A stretch of 64,000 bases of DNA from Enterococcus_D sp050529585 (lineage in GTDB: Bacteria; Bacillota; Bacilli; Lactobacillales; Enterococcaceae): assembly GCF_050529585.1 (NCBI RefSeq), contig NZ_CP172882.1, forward strand, positions 1,736,001 to 1,800,000, written 5' to 3'. The translations under genes and the position numbers were made by a program. Positions 7,886 through 17,160 of the stretch are shown piece by piece. Below the pieces are notes generated by a model. That model worked only from the letters and a program-made list of their open reading frames with translations. It was not told the DNA's origin and searched no databases. How positions within the stretch are numbered: position 1 is the first letter of the stretch; the number at the start of each line of letters is the position of its first letter.

Positions 7886-9340
7886 ATGTCAATTCTATAC
7901 TCAACACTGTTCATTCCAATTGCATTACTCTTGTTTATTCTATTGATGTTGCTGATCGTCTTCGTCTCTAAATATCAAACAGCCAAGTCTGATGAAGCAC
8001 TGATCATCAGTGGCAGTTATTTAGGCAAAAAAAATGTTCATGCCGATGACAGTAATAATCGAATCAAGATCGTTCGTGGCGGTGGCGCTTTTGTCCTCCC
8101 TGTTTTTCAACGATCGAATCGAATCAGCTTGTTATCCAGCAAGCTAGATGTGTCAACCCCAGAAGTCTACACTGAACAAGGCGTGCCTGTGATGTGCGAT
8201 GGTACGTCGATCATCAAGATCGGTTCATCTGTGGAAGAAATTGCCACAGCAGCCGAACAATTCCTAGGCAAGACCCGTGATGAACTGGAAAACGAAGCCC
8301 GTGAAGTCCTTGAAGGCCATCTCAGATCGATCCTAGGTTCGATGACTGTTGAAGAAATTTATCAAAATCGTGATAAATTCAGCCAAAGCGTGCAAGAAGT
8401 TGCTTCGGTCGATTTGGCAAAGATGGGCCTGATTATTGTTTCCTTCACCATTAAGGAAGTGCGGGACAAGAATGGTTATTTGGATTCTCTCGGCAAACCG
8501 CGGATCGCACAAGTCAAACGAGATGCGGAGATTGCCGAAGCAGAAGCACTTAAAGAAACCCGTATCAAAAAAGCCCGCTCAGAACAAGAATCACAAACAG
8601 CCGAATCTAAGCGATTGACGGAAATCGCAGAAGCATTGAAAGAAAAAGAACTAAAACTGGCGTTATATAAGAAAGAACAAGATATTGCCAAAGCCGACGC
8701 TGATCAAGCCTATCATCTCCAGAGTGCGATCATTAAGCAACAAGTCGTTGCCCAAGAAATCGAAGTCCAAGTCATTGAACGGCAAAAGCAAATCGAGTTG
8801 GAAGAAAAAGAAATCCAAAGACGTGAACGGCAATACGACGCTGAAGTCAAAAAGAAAGCCGATGCTGACCGTTATGCCTACGAACAAGATGCATTAGCCA
8901 AAAAGAGCTTGGCACAAGCCACCACAGAAGCGGAAAAATTTCGCACCGAATCCATGGCCCAAGCGGAATCAGATAAAATCCGTTTGATTGGATTAGCAGA
9001 AGCGGAAACCACACTGGCCAAAGGCAGGGCTGAAGCTGAAACCAAGGAAAAGATCGCTGAAGCCTTCAAAAAATATGACGAAGCTGCGATCCTCAGCATG
9101 ATCGTCGAAATCATGCCAGCTTTAGTCAAAGAGGCAGCAGCACCATTAGGCAATATTGACAAAATATCAGTCGTGGATACCGGATCAAGCGAAGGTGGCG
9201 GCGCCAATCGAGTGACCAATTACGCCACTAATCTGTTGGCATCCAGCCAAGAGACATTAAAGGAAACCACTGGGCTGGATGTCAAAGCGCTGATTGAGCA
9301 TTTTGCTGGCGCTTCTGATTTGATAAAGAAAGATGATTGA
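7886..9340 (+). CDS. floT: Flotillin-like SPFH-domain membrane scaffold protein
   Basis: 484 aa. One N-terminal membrane hairpin or anchor (residues 1-30), then an SPFH domain (about 35-215) with typical phrases such as VMCDGTSIIKIGSSVEEIATAAEQFLG. A long Ala/Glu/Lys-rich coiled-coil follows (about 215-400, repeated EAEA and KKADADRYAYEQDALAKK). The C-terminal end reads YDEAAILSMIVEIMPALVKEAAAPLGNIDKISVVD. The family organises membrane microdomains and influences protein secretion and fluidity. Start ATG with AAAGAGG upstream; it is co-transcribed with the NfeD-like gene. The operon ends at a hairpin shared with the convergent LD-carboxypeptidase gene. Confidence 0.9.
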   Translation: MSILYSTLFIPIALLLFILLMLLIVFVSKYQTAKSDEALIISGSYLGKKNVHADDSNNRIKIVRGGGAFVLPVFQRSNRISLLSSKLDVSTPEVYTEQGVPVMCDGTSIIKIGSSVEEIATAAEQFLGKTRDELENEAREVLEGHLRSILGSMTVEEIYQNRDKFSQSVQEVASVDLAKMGLIIVSFTIKEVRDKNGYLDSLGKPRIAQVKRDAEIAEAEALKETRIKKARSEQESQTAESKRLTEIAEALKEKELKLALYKKEQDIAKADADQAYHLQSAIIKQQVVAQEIEVQVIERQKQIELEEKEIQRRERQYDAEVKKKADADRYAYEQDALAKKSLAQATTEAEKFRTESMAQAESDKIRLIGLAEAETTLAKGRAEAETKEKIAEAFKKYDEAAILSMIVEIMPALVKEAAAPLGNIDKISVVDTGSSEGGGANRVTNYATNLLASSQETLKETTGLDVKALIEHFAGASDLIKKDD

Positions 9341-9348
9341 TAACAAAC

Positions 9349-9390
9349 AAAGCTTCTCCTACATGCCTATGCATGAGGGGAAGCTTTATC
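9349..9390. terminator. Bidirectional terminator between flotillin and LD-carboxypeptidase genes
   Basis: Stem AAAGCTTCTCCT (9349-9360) with AGGGGAAGCTTT (9376-9387); 12 bp with one G-U pair. It lies 8 bp after the flotillin stop and 12 bp after the convergent carboxypeptidase stop. Confidence 0.6.
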
Positions 9391-9401
9391 TATCTCCGCA
9401 C

Positions 9402-10451
9402 TTAGACTGTAGCTGATTCCAATAGAGTCAGTGTTCTATTCTCTATATCCAACCGTGCAGTCACACCTAACGGAATCGTCCATTTAGGTTCTGTGTGACC
9501 AAAATTACAATTATAGAGTACCGGTAAATCATCTAAATGAAACTCTTGTAATACCTTGCGGATTGAAACTTGATACGATTCAAAATGCAGATTATCTTGT
9601 GGTTTGCCAAAAAGCAGACCATTTACTTCTTGCAACACGCCCATAACCCCTAATGTTCTGAGATCTATTTCTAATTGAATAGGATCTGGATGCATTTCTG
9701 ATGTTTCTAACAATAATAGTGCCTCTTTAAAATCTTCTTTTGCTGGAAAAAGGGATGTTCCACGCAACATAGACAAGACTTCAAAACATCCGCCAATCAA
9801 TCTACCTTCTACTATCCCGCTTCCTTGCAACGTGATGCCGCCTTCATCTGGCTGCATCTTACGAGATACCTTTTTATTTGCTTCATCCCACGAAACAAAT
9901 TGACTCGTCCACTCTTTGCGCCAAGGAAACGTGTAGGTCACATTATGTTTCATCAAAATGTGCTCAAAACTATTTTTGGTGAAATCAAAAATACCGCCAT
10001 TCTCAGCCATGTCAACCAATAAACAAGGACCATAAAATGATACCACACCCGCCATACGAAACATCTGGTGAATGGATGTACTGTCAGAATAACCAATAAA
10101 TATTTTCGGATGTGATCGAATTAACTCAATATCAATAAATTCGAATAAACGATAGCTATCATCACCACCAATTACGGCGATGATTGCTGCGATTTCATTA
10201 TCTAACAATGCCTCATGCAAACAAGCCGCTCGCCCTTTCACATCATGGTAAACTACTGATGATCCCGCTAACGTTAAAGCAGGCTCTACAACTTCAAAGC
10301 CCAACTCTGTCAATTGTTGCTTTCCTTGTTCATAGCGCCATCGAATAGCAGGATCTCCGGCCATACCACTAGACAAAGATAACGCTGCGATTCGGTCACC
10401 TTTCTTTAATCGGGGTGGCTTGATACATGCTTTATGGTTGGATGTGTGCAT
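9402..10451 (-). CDS. LD-carboxypeptidase / MccF-like serine peptidase (family S66)
   Basis: 349 aa. The nucleophile is Ser122 in GYSDST; the Glu of the triad is probably in LLLLETSEMHPD and the His in NFGHTEPKWTIPLG near the C terminus. N-terminal KPPRLKKGDRIAALSLSS and the central VIGGDDSYRLF are standard S66 features. The family includes LdcA, which trims the terminal D-Ala from murein tetrapeptides, and MccF, which cleaves microcin C-type nucleotide peptides. The length (about 350) and the text around the active site look closer to the MccF-like branch, but the substrate is not certain. No signal peptide is visible, so it is cytosolic. Confidence 0.85.
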   Translation of the reverse strand: MHTSNHKACIKPPRLKKGDRIAALSLSSGMAGDPAIRWRYEQGKQQLTELGFEVVEPALTLAGSSVVYHDVKGRAACLHEALLDNEIAAIIAVIGGDDSYRLFEFIDIELIRSHPKIFIGYSDSTSIHQMFRMAGVVSFYGPCLLVDMAENGGIFDFTKNSFEHILMKHNVTYTFPWRKEWTSQFVSWDEANKKVSRKMQPDEGGITLQGSGIVEGRLIGGCFEVLSMLRGTSLFPAKEDFKEALLLLETSEMHPDPIQLEIDLRTLGVMGVLQEVNGLLFGKPQDNLHFESYQVSIRKVLQEFHLDDLPVLYNCNFGHTEPKWTIPLGVTARLDIENRTLTLLESATV

Positions 10452-10525
10452 CTCGGATTCAGCTTCTCCTTCCTCTTACCTTAAATATATCTATCAATCA
10501 TTGTAGCGCGAATTATAAGGATCTG

Positions 10526-12181
10526 CTAAATATTGTTTAATTCAGAAATCACTTTTTTCATGGATAGCGCGACTTCCTTAGGTAGTTTATTATACCCATC
10601 ATTTTCCGTATCTTGGGCCAGAATATAATCGAGCCGTTTTTCCATACGCGCCTTTAAAAGCGTTACATACGTAGCATCCTCAAAATCAACTTCAAACCCT
10701 TTTATTGGAAAATAGCTCATTTCAGTAACTACGCCAAAGTTTTTGAATTCTGCCACTCCCTCAACAAGTTTTTCAATCGCATTTAAAGTCACTTCAGGCG
10801 TGATTTTTTTATCTTTGAAAAATCCTGTATTCAGTATATAACAAGCAGTTTGATTTTCCTTAAATAATTGCGTGAACTGCATAAAATCTTCACCTAACGG
10901 ATAGACTCTAAATGGATTCGCATAAGGTTCAATGACCAATTCGTCCATGTTTATCGCACCGATTATATGTTCAGCTGTCGTTCGCTTCGTAGCCAAGGTA
11001 AGTCCAAAAACTGCTGCTAAAGTTGGATCATCGATTTTCACCACTGGTGGTAAACTATCATCTTTCATGATCCAAAAAATTGCGTCGATTGCTGAATGCA
11101 AATGATCCACCCTGTTAGGTGTAGCATACCGCGATTTTACTGTACGTCCATTCCCATTTCGGATATCTTGGGTGACTATGACCTTTTTTCCTTTATCGTA
11201 TATCGTCACACCAACGTTTTGACAAGTGACAAAGTATTGCACATTAGGATGAGTGAGTGGGTAGTCTTCTGTTTTATCAAAATAAGACGGTTCCAATGCT
11301 GTTGCAGCTCCACTTGTTTGATTGATCACAAATGCATCGTCGTGAAGAACTTTTATATCGTATTTCCCCTTGTGTTGGGCTAATGTAATTGTAGATTTGC
11401 CCGATCCTGAAAGACCAAAAGCAGCCATTGTAAATTTTTTATTCGGCAAAAGGTATTGTTTCATTCCGCCATGACAGGCCAAAAATCCATTGCGATGCGC
11501 GGTAGCCCAAGCTAATGTTAATGTTGCTTTTTTCAATTCACCAAAATAATTTAAACCTAATACTGCAGCGACATTATGTTCTGGATCAAAAAGTGTCAAT
11601 CCATGTGGAAAATCAGGATGAGACCAATCAGGATCAGCATACAAAAAAATGTCTGTCTCGGGAAATGTCTTCGAGCTTTGATACTCTTCACTCCACTTTT
11701 GAGACATCAATTGAAAGTTCAACAAATAAGAATAAAGATTGGTCTCATAATTCTCAGGTAGCAAGAGGTGTGACTTGACCATAAACTCATTGTCTAATCC
11801 GACTACAACCTCCACACTGTAAAATTTTTTACGCGTTCCTTGAAATAAAGCATCCCGTAAAACAGCCTCATACATTCCCTTATCAATACCAGGTTGTCCA
11901 ATTATACGACGCGCTGCCGCAGTTCGTCCAACAACTTTCCCATCATTAAAGACAATCACTTTGGCATCATGAGGTAAGCCCAACTCTTCAGTATGTGTTA
12001 CAGGCATATCCGTAACGACCGCGCCAGGTGCGTCTTTTGCTAAGTGATAGGCAGCGTCTAAATCTTTGATCCAGGTGACATTATTGCCATAAAAAGCTGA
12101 TTCTATCAGCACTTTAAAACTTGAAAAAAAATTATTCTTAGACGTAATATCCTTGTGAGAGAATACACCAATCGTTGCCAT
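10526..12181 (-). CDS. pckA: Phosphoenolpyruvate carboxykinase (ATP)
   Basis: 551 aa. The P-loop GLSGSGKST is at 256-264 and the metal-binding DD at 281-282 (KVLHDDAF). The region TPNRVDHLHSAIDAIFWIMKDD fits the mobile lid and C-terminal part of the ATP-dependent PEPCK family. It interconverts oxaloacetate + ATP and PEP + CO2 + ADP. In lactic acid bacteria without a full citric acid cycle it can feed gluconeogenesis from malate or citrate, or run toward oxaloacetate. ATG start with GGAGGG 7 bp before it. A cre-like site overlaps the promoter, so glucose repression by CcpA is likely. The last codons are close to the LD-carboxypeptidase start (74 bp). Confidence 0.9.
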   Translation of the reverse strand: MATIGVFSHKDITSKNNFFSSFKVLIESAFYGNNVTWIKDLDAAYHLAKDAPGAVVTDMPVTHTEELGLPHDAKVIVFNDGKVVGRTAAARRIIGQPGIDKGMYEAVLRDALFQGTRKKFYSVEVVVGLDNEFMVKSHLLLPENYETNLYSYLLNFQLMSQKWSEEYQSSKTFPETDIFLYADPDWSHPDFPHGLTLFDPEHNVAAVLGLNYFGELKKATLTLAWATAHRNGFLACHGGMKQYLLPNKKFTMAAFGLSGSGKSTITLAQHKGKYDIKVLHDDAFVINQTSGAATALEPSYFDKTEDYPLTHPNVQYFVTCQNVGVTIYDKGKKVIVTQDIRNGNGRTVKSRYATPNRVDHLHSAIDAIFWIMKDDSLPPVVKIDDPTLAAVFGLTLATKRTTAEHIIGAINMDELVIEPYANPFRVYPLGEDFMQFTQLFKENQTACYILNTGFFKDKKITPEVTLNAIEKLVEGVAEFKNFGVVTEMSYFPIKGFEVDFEDATYVTLLKARMEKRLDYILAQDTENDGYNKLPKEVALSMKKVISELNNI

Positions 12182-12207
12182 ATCAATCCCTCCAAACTTG
12201 ATCTATA

Positions 12208-12230
12208 AACAAACGCTTACATCTATTATA
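12208..12230 (-). promoter_or_regulatory. pckA promoter -10 box with an overlapping cre-like (CcpA) site
   Basis: TATAAT on the minus strand at 12230-12225, followed at 12221-12208 by TGTAAGCGTTTGTT, which fits the catabolite-responsive element core (TGNAANCG). Its position just downstream of the -10 box, around the start point, is typical of CcpA repression. No good -35 box is seen at 17 bp. Confidence 0.6.
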
Positions 12231-12282
12231 ATACCACTTTACAGCAAATTATAGGAATAACCTTTTAATTGAAGTGAAAAAC

Positions 12283-12320
12283 ATAAAAAACCAGTCAAGC
12301 AAATCTGCCTAACTGGTGTA
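12283..12320 (-). terminator. Terminator of the rRNA methyltransferase gene
   Basis: Minus-strand stem ACCAGT (12317-12312) with ACTGGT (12295-12290), an internal AGGCA/TGCTT pairing, then six T. Confidence 0.65.
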
Positions 12321-12369
12321 AAAAATATCTATCATATCCTTCACTTCATGTAATGCGAAGTCGTATAAT

Positions 12370-13734
12370 TTATTTCTTCTCCAACAAAACAACACACTCA
12401 ACATGCGTTGTTTGAGGAAACAAATCAACAGGTTGCACTTGTTTCGTTGCATAGCCATGTTCTGCAAACAAAGCCAAATCACGAGCCAATGTTGCTGGAT
12501 TACATGAGATATAAATGATTCGTTCTGGTGCAACAGCTGCTGTGGTTTCGATAAATGATGCGTCTAATCCTTTACGTGGCGGATCAACGAAGACAACTGT
12601 TGGTTGGATGCCTTCACGCAACCATTGCGGCATGATTTTTTCGGCTTTGCCGACGAAATAATGAACATTTTCTACCCCATTGCGTTTGGCATTTGCCTTG
12701 GCATCATTAACCGCTTCAGGAATAACTTCCATCCCTAATACTTCACTGACTTTGTCTGCTAAGCTAATACCGATCGTACCAATGCCGGCATAGGCATCAA
12801 CAACGACATCATCTGGTTGCAATGCAGCCATTTCAAAAGCTTTTTGATACAATACCTCAGTCATTTCCGTATTGACTTGATAAAATGATTTCGCTGAGAT
12901 TTGGAAAGTTTTGCCCAATAGCTGATCTTCAATGGTTTCTTTGCCGTATAACACACGGCCAAATTCGCCTAAGATGACATTGGTTTTTTCTTCATTGATA
13001 TTTTGGATGACAGATACGACTTCCGGAATTTCTTCGTGGATCACTGTCGCGATTTCTTCCCCTTTGAAGAATTTAGGTTTTCTCGTCACCAAGACCACCA
13101 TCATCTCTCCAGAGTGATGCCCACGACGAACAACGATGTGACGCAAAAAGCCTTCATGAGCTTCTTCATTGTATGCCTTCACATTGAAACGTTGCAAAAT
13201 ATTTCTGATTTTGATGATTGCTTGGTCGATCTGTGGTTCTTGGATATAAAAGTCTTCGATTGGTACTAAAGTATGGCTATTTTTGCGATAAAAGCCGGTC
13301 GTCAGTTCACCATTGATTTTTTGAACTGGAATCTGTGCTTTGTTGCGGTACCCAAATGGTTGCTCCATGCCGATCGGCGGTAAAACCGGTACATCAAGCT
13401 TAGCGATTTTGGTCAAGACGTTTTCAACTTGTTGTTGTTTGAATGCCAATTGTTTGTCATAACTTAAATGGCTTAATGGTGCGATACCCGTACGTAATAA
13501 CGCCTCATTCGGCAATTCTTGACGATCTGGGCTGGTTTCCAAAAACTTGATTGCTTTGGCAAAGCCAAATTTATTGCCGACTTTCAATACCTTAGCCAAG
13601 ACTTTTTCTTTTGGCAATGTATTTTCGATAAATAATAAGTAGCCATCGACTTTCGCGATGCCGTTGCCTTCGTGGGAAAGATCTAGAATCTCAACTTCTA
13701 CTTCTTGATTTTTTTCTACTGGATAATTTTTCAT
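12370..13734 (-). CDS. rlmCD: 23S rRNA (uracil-C5)-methyltransferase, RlmCD/RumA type
   Basis: 454 aa from ATG 13734, chosen because AAAAGGAG lies 6-7 bp upstream; a longer frame to 13764 includes that ribosome site and is unlikely. It has an N-terminal TRAM domain (about residues 10-65), a SAM-binding fold with VVDAYAGIGTIGIS, and the catalytic Cys in YISCNPATLARDL close to the C terminus. The family methylates uracil C5 in tRNA (TrmA) or 23S rRNA; Gram-positive members of this length (RlmCD) modify both U747 and U1939. I saw no other member in the window, so rRNA target is an inference from family size. Confidence 0.88.
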   Translation of the reverse strand: MKNYPVEKNQEVEVEILDLSHEGNGIAKVDGYLLFIENTLPKEKVLAKVLKVGNKFGFAKAIKFLETSPDRQELPNEALLRTGIAPLSHLSYDKQLAFKQQQVENVLTKIAKLDVPVLPPIGMEQPFGYRNKAQIPVQKINGELTTGFYRKNSHTLVPIEDFYIQEPQIDQAIIKIRNILQRFNVKAYNEEAHEGFLRHIVVRRGHHSGEMMVVLVTRKPKFFKGEEIATVIHEEIPEVVSVIQNINEEKTNVILGEFGRVLYGKETIEDQLLGKTFQISAKSFYQVNTEMTEVLYQKAFEMAALQPDDVVVDAYAGIGTIGISLADKVSEVLGMEVIPEAVNDAKANAKRNGVENVHYFVGKAEKIMPQWLREGIQPTVVFVDPPRKGLDASFIETTAAVAPERIIYISCNPATLARDLALFAEHGYATKQVQPVDLFPQTTHVECVVLLEKK

Positions 13735-13813
13735 CGTTATCTCCTTTTCATTTGCTCTCTTCATTTTAAAAGGTTATGAAGAAATTGCAAGGTTTGCTTC
13801 TCATGTGACTGCC

Positions 13814-13844
13814 GTAAAAAAAGCCAGAGCATGACGCTCTGACT
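13814..13844 (-). terminator. Terminator of typA
   Basis: Minus-strand stem GTCAGAGC (13842-13835) and GCTCTGGC (13830-13823) with a GTCAT loop and a run of seven T. Confidence 0.75.
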
Positions 13845-13865
13845 TTAGCGGGCTTATTTATCAGC

Positions 13866-15692
13866 CTATTTTTTCTTTTTCTGTGATTTTTCACGTTCGC
13901 TCTTGTTTAAGATTTGTTTTCTCAAACGAATGCTTTCAGGTGTTACTTCACAGTATTCATCTTCATTCAAGAATTCCAATGATTCTTCAAGTGAAAGAAT
14001 TCTTGGTTTCTTGATAACCGATGTTTGGTCTTTGTTTGCTGAACGGACATTGGTCATTTGTTTTGCTTTAGTGATATTGACGGTTAGGTCATTGTCACGA
14101 GAGTTCTCACCAATGATCATGCCTTCATAGACATCTGTACCTGGTTCAACAAAGACTGTACCACGTTCTTCGATACTCATGATCGAATAAGTTGTCGCTT
14201 TACCTGTATCGATAGATACTAATGCGCCATGGTGACGGCCACCGATTTGACCTTGGATCATTGGCAAATATTGGTCAAATGTGTGGTGCATAATGCCATA
14301 TCCGCGGGTCATAGATAAGAATTCAGTAGTATAGCCGATCAATCCACGTGCTGGTGCCAAGAAGATGATCCGTACTTGACCGTTCCCGGTATTGATCATA
14401 TCTTGCATTTCAGCTTTACGCAAACCTAATGATTCGATGACTGAACCCATATATTCTTCAGGAGTATCAATTTGTACACGTTCAAATGGTTCACATTTGA
14501 CCCCATCAATTTCCCGTTCAATAACTTCTGGTCGAGATACTTGCAATTCAAAACCTTCGCGACGCATATTTTCGATCAAGATCGACAAATGCAACTCGCC
14601 ACGGCCAGAAACAGTCCAAGCATCAGGTCCGATTGGTTCAACACGCAATGATACATCTGTTTGTAATTGGGCCATCAAGCGTTCTTCAATTTTTCTTGCA
14701 GTCACAAATTTACCTTCGCGACCTGCAAAAGGTGAATTGTTGACGATAAAGGTCATTTGCAAGGTTGGTTCGTCAATGTGTAATACTGGCAATGAGTCTT
14801 GATGATCGATTGGTGTCACAGTTTCACCAACGAAGATATCTTCCATACCAGAGACAGCAATCAAGTCACCGGCTTTTGCTTCTTGGATTTCTAACCGTTT
14901 CAAACCGAAGAAACCGAATAACTTAGTAACACGGAACTTCTTGACTGTACCGTCTAATTTCATCAATGCAACTTGGTCGCCGACTTTGATTGATCCGCGG
15001 AATACACGGCCAATCCCGATACGTCCCACATAGTCATTGTAATCAAGTAGTGATACTTGGAATTGTAATGGTTCGTCACTATTATCTACTGGTGCTGGAA
15101 TATGTTTGATAATTGTATCAAACAATGGCGCCATCGTTTTTTGTTGATCTGCAGGATCATCTGATTCACTTGATGTTCCGTTGATCGCTGAAGCATAGAT
15201 TACTGGGAAATCTAATTGATCGTCATCAGCGCCTAACTCGATGAACAATTCTAATACTTCATCAACAACATGTTCTGGACGTGCTGAAGGTTTGTCAATT
15301 TTGTTTACAACAACGATTGGTACTAAATGTTGTTCTAAAGCTTTTTTCAACACGAAACGTGTTTGAGGCATCGTACCTTCATAGGCATCGACTACCAATA
15401 CCACACCATCAACCATTTTCATGATCCGCTCAACTTCACCACCGAAGTCCGCGTGTCCAGGGGTATCCATGATGTTCACTTTGGTGCCGTTATATTCAAC
15501 AGCTGTGTTTTTGGCTAAAATTGTGATACCGCGTTCTTTTTCGATCGCGTTTGAATCCATCGCACGTTCTTGTAACTGCGTATGGCTATCCAATGTTTGT
15601 GATTGTTTCAATAATTCATCAACTAATGTTGTTTTTCCGTGGTCAACGTGGGCAATAATGGCTACGTTACGGATATCATTTCTAAAGTTCAA
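13866..15692 (-). CDS. typA: Ribosome-associated translational GTPase TypA/BipA
   Basis: 608 aa, full length. G1 AHVDHGKT (14-21), G2 in ERGITI, G3 DTPGH (76-80), G4 NKID (130-133) and G5 SAING, followed by domain II, EF-G-like domain V and a TypA-specific C-terminal domain with a basic tail (KSEREKSQKKKK). It binds the ribosome and is needed for 50S maturation, cold growth and stress. The start codon is TTG at 15692, with AGAAGGAG upstream at the proper distance; no ATG fits. Neighbours UPF0223 and the inositol-phosphatase gene recall the B. subtilis yktA-yktC-typA neighbourhood. Confidence 0.96.
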   Translation of the reverse strand: MNFRNDIRNVAIIAHVDHGKTTLVDELLKQSQTLDSHTQLQERAMDSNAIEKERGITILAKNTAVEYNGTKVNIMDTPGHADFGGEVERIMKMVDGVVLVVDAYEGTMPQTRFVLKKALEQHLVPIVVVNKIDKPSARPEHVVDEVLELFIELGADDDQLDFPVIYASAINGTSSESDDPADQQKTMAPLFDTIIKHIPAPVDNSDEPLQFQVSLLDYNDYVGRIGIGRVFRGSIKVGDQVALMKLDGTVKKFRVTKLFGFFGLKRLEIQEAKAGDLIAVSGMEDIFVGETVTPIDHQDSLPVLHIDEPTLQMTFIVNNSPFAGREGKFVTARKIEERLMAQLQTDVSLRVEPIGPDAWTVSGRGELHLSILIENMRREGFELQVSRPEVIEREIDGVKCEPFERVQIDTPEEYMGSVIESLGLRKAEMQDMINTGNGQVRIIFLAPARGLIGYTTEFLSMTRGYGIMHHTFDQYLPMIQGQIGGRHHGALVSIDTGKATTYSIMSIEERGTVFVEPGTDVYEGMIIGENSRDNDLTVNITKAKQMTNVRSANKDQTSVIKKPRILSLEESLEFLNEDEYCEVTPESIRLRKQILNKSEREKSQKKKK

Positions 15693-15733
15693 TCTATTTG
15701 CTCCTTCTTTGTTGACATTGCACTCGACAAGCC

Positions 15734-15739
15734 ATTATA
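15734..15739 (-). promoter_or_regulatory. typA promoter -10 box
   Basis: TATAAT on the minus strand at 15739-15734, about 42 bp before the TTG start. No clear -35 box at 17 bp. Confidence 0.45.
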
Positions 15740-15787
15740 ACAGAATTTCTTTCTGAAATATAGTGTAAAGTTTTCATTTTTACAGAA

Positions 15788-15818
15788 AAAAACAGATATT
15801 CGCAAAATATCTGTTTTT
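15788..15818. terminator. Terminator after the inositol-phosphatase gene
   Basis: Perfect 13-bp stem AAAAACAGATATT (15788-15800) and AATATCTGTTTTT (15806-15818), loop CGCAA, with A/T runs on both sides. It lies between the end of the UPF0223-suhB unit and the typA promoter. Confidence 0.75.
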
Positions 15819-15900
15819 CAAGTGCTCTTTTGTACTGATTTCAGTACATGATCCATGTTTTAGCCCCCAAAAAACGATGAACCTATCATCATATAGTTGG

Positions 15901-16668
15901 CTATTGATTCATCAAATCCATCAATTCATCAAAGGCTTTCGGTGTGCCGCCGACAAAAAGTTCTCTTCCTGATAAGGTGAGAGGTTCGCCTGCGATATTG
16001 GCCATTTTCAAACCAAGTGTTTCTAGTAAGACCCCACCAGGTGCATAATCCCAAGGTGCCAAATGAGAAATATAAGCAGCTCGCTGCCCTTTGATTAACG
16101 CAATCAATTCAAACCCGGCACAACCAGTCATACGTATGCCTAATGAACGATCACTGACTTGTGTCTCATGGTGACGATTGTGGATCAGCATCGGCGAATT
16201 AAGCCCTACTAAGCCTTCTGATAAAGCAATATTTTTAGGGGCCTGAATTTCTTTGCCGTTATTGAAGACGCCAATTTCTGGACCGCCCCACAAGAACTCA
16301 TTCTTCATGACGTTGTAAACAAAGCCGAAGCGGCCTTTCCCCTCTTCATAAATCGCGATCATGATACAAAAATTTTCTTTTTCCAACACAAAATTCATCG
16401 TCCCATCGATTGGATCGATAATAAATACTTGACCACTCCAGTCAGCGAGTTGATCTAAACCATTTTCTTCTCCCAAAATTTTGGCATCCGGATTGTACGT
16501 TTTGATTTTATGGATGAGAAAGTCTTGGGTTGCTTTATCCATCTCGGTCACTAAGTCTTTGCGTCCTGATTTTGTTTCCACGAGAAGATCTTCTTTATTT
16601 AAATTGTCTTTGATCTGTTCCCCGGCCTCAATTATCCAACTGTGTACTGCTTTAACGATATCTTGCAT
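15901..16668 (-). CDS. Inositol monophosphatase family protein (SuhB/YktC-like)
   Basis: 255 aa. Metal-binding residues: GEEN (66-69), DPIDGT (85-90) and WDYAPG near the C terminus, the three signatures of the Mg2+-dependent, lithium-sensitive phosphatase family. The true substrate may be inositol phosphate, another sugar phosphate or PAP; it cannot be read from the motifs. It is 26 bp downstream of the UPF0223 gene and presumably co-transcribed, as in B. subtilis yktA/yktC. Confidence 0.9.
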   Translation of the reverse strand: MQDIVKAVHSWIIEAGEQIKDNLNKEDLLVETKSGRKDLVTEMDKATQDFLIHKIKTYNPDAKILGEENGLDQLADWSGQVFIIDPIDGTMNFVLEKENFCIMIAIYEEGKGRFGFVYNVMKNEFLWGGPEIGVFNNGKEIQAPKNIALSEGLVGLNSPMLIHNRHHETQVSDRSLGIRMTGCAGFELIALIKGQRAAYISHLAPWDYAPGGVLLETLGLKMANIAGEPLTLSGRELFVGGTPKAFDELMDLMNQ

Positions 16669-16694
16669 GCGATTATCGGTCCTTTCCTATGATC

Positions 16695-16970
16695 TTACTT
16701 TGCGTTCATTTTTAGTCTGCCTTGTGTTTCTTTGGCAGTTTTCACTGTTTGATACAGAGAATAACCTGAAAGGTTTTCAAACTCTCGACCCAATCGCCTT
16801 TCTTCTCCGATACTAGGTACAACTTTCTTGAAAGCCTGGTACGTAGTCAAAAAATCAGTGGCATTGATCCCTTTTTCATAGGCTTGTTCCAACTGATCCC
16901 ATAACTTCATCACAGCGACCATTTCTTCTGTTGTCCAATCCAAATCAAGAGGATATTGATAATCCCGCAT
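16695..16970 (-). CDS. UPF0223 family protein (YktA-like)
   Basis: 91 aa, the usual size of UPF0223. The sequence MRDYQYPLDLDWTTEEM and the ending RLKMNAK, with the central YQAFKKVVPS and GEERRLGREFENLSGYS, match the family. It is a small helical cytosolic protein without known function. AGGAGGAGG precedes the ATG. First gene of the unit with the inositol-phosphatase gene. Confidence 0.88.
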   Translation of the reverse strand: MRDYQYPLDLDWTTEEMVAVMKLWDQLEQAYEKGINATDFLTTYQAFKKVVPSIGEERRLGREFENLSGYSLYQTVKTAKETQGRLKMNAK

Positions 16971-17075
16971 TGTGCATTCCTCCTCCTACTCATCATCTCA
17001 AGTGTATCATAAAATCGACTATTAGGCAGAAACATCCAGCTTCATTTACTATAACAAAAACATACATCGAAATGT

Positions 17076-17122
17076 AGCGACCCCAAAAAGGTAGATTTTT
17101 GGCCTAACTTTTTGGGGTCGCT
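17076..17122. repeat. Strong 15-bp hairpin without a T run
   Basis: AGCGACCCCAAAAAG (17076-17090) and its perfect complement (17108-17122) separated by 17 nt. The minus-strand gene at 17161-18060 ends 39 bp before it, so it may stop or protect that transcript, but neither strand has the T run expected of an intrinsic terminator. Confidence 0.6.
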
Positions 17123-17160
17123 TCAAAACAAGATATACTTTTTTAACACTTTTCTATTGA

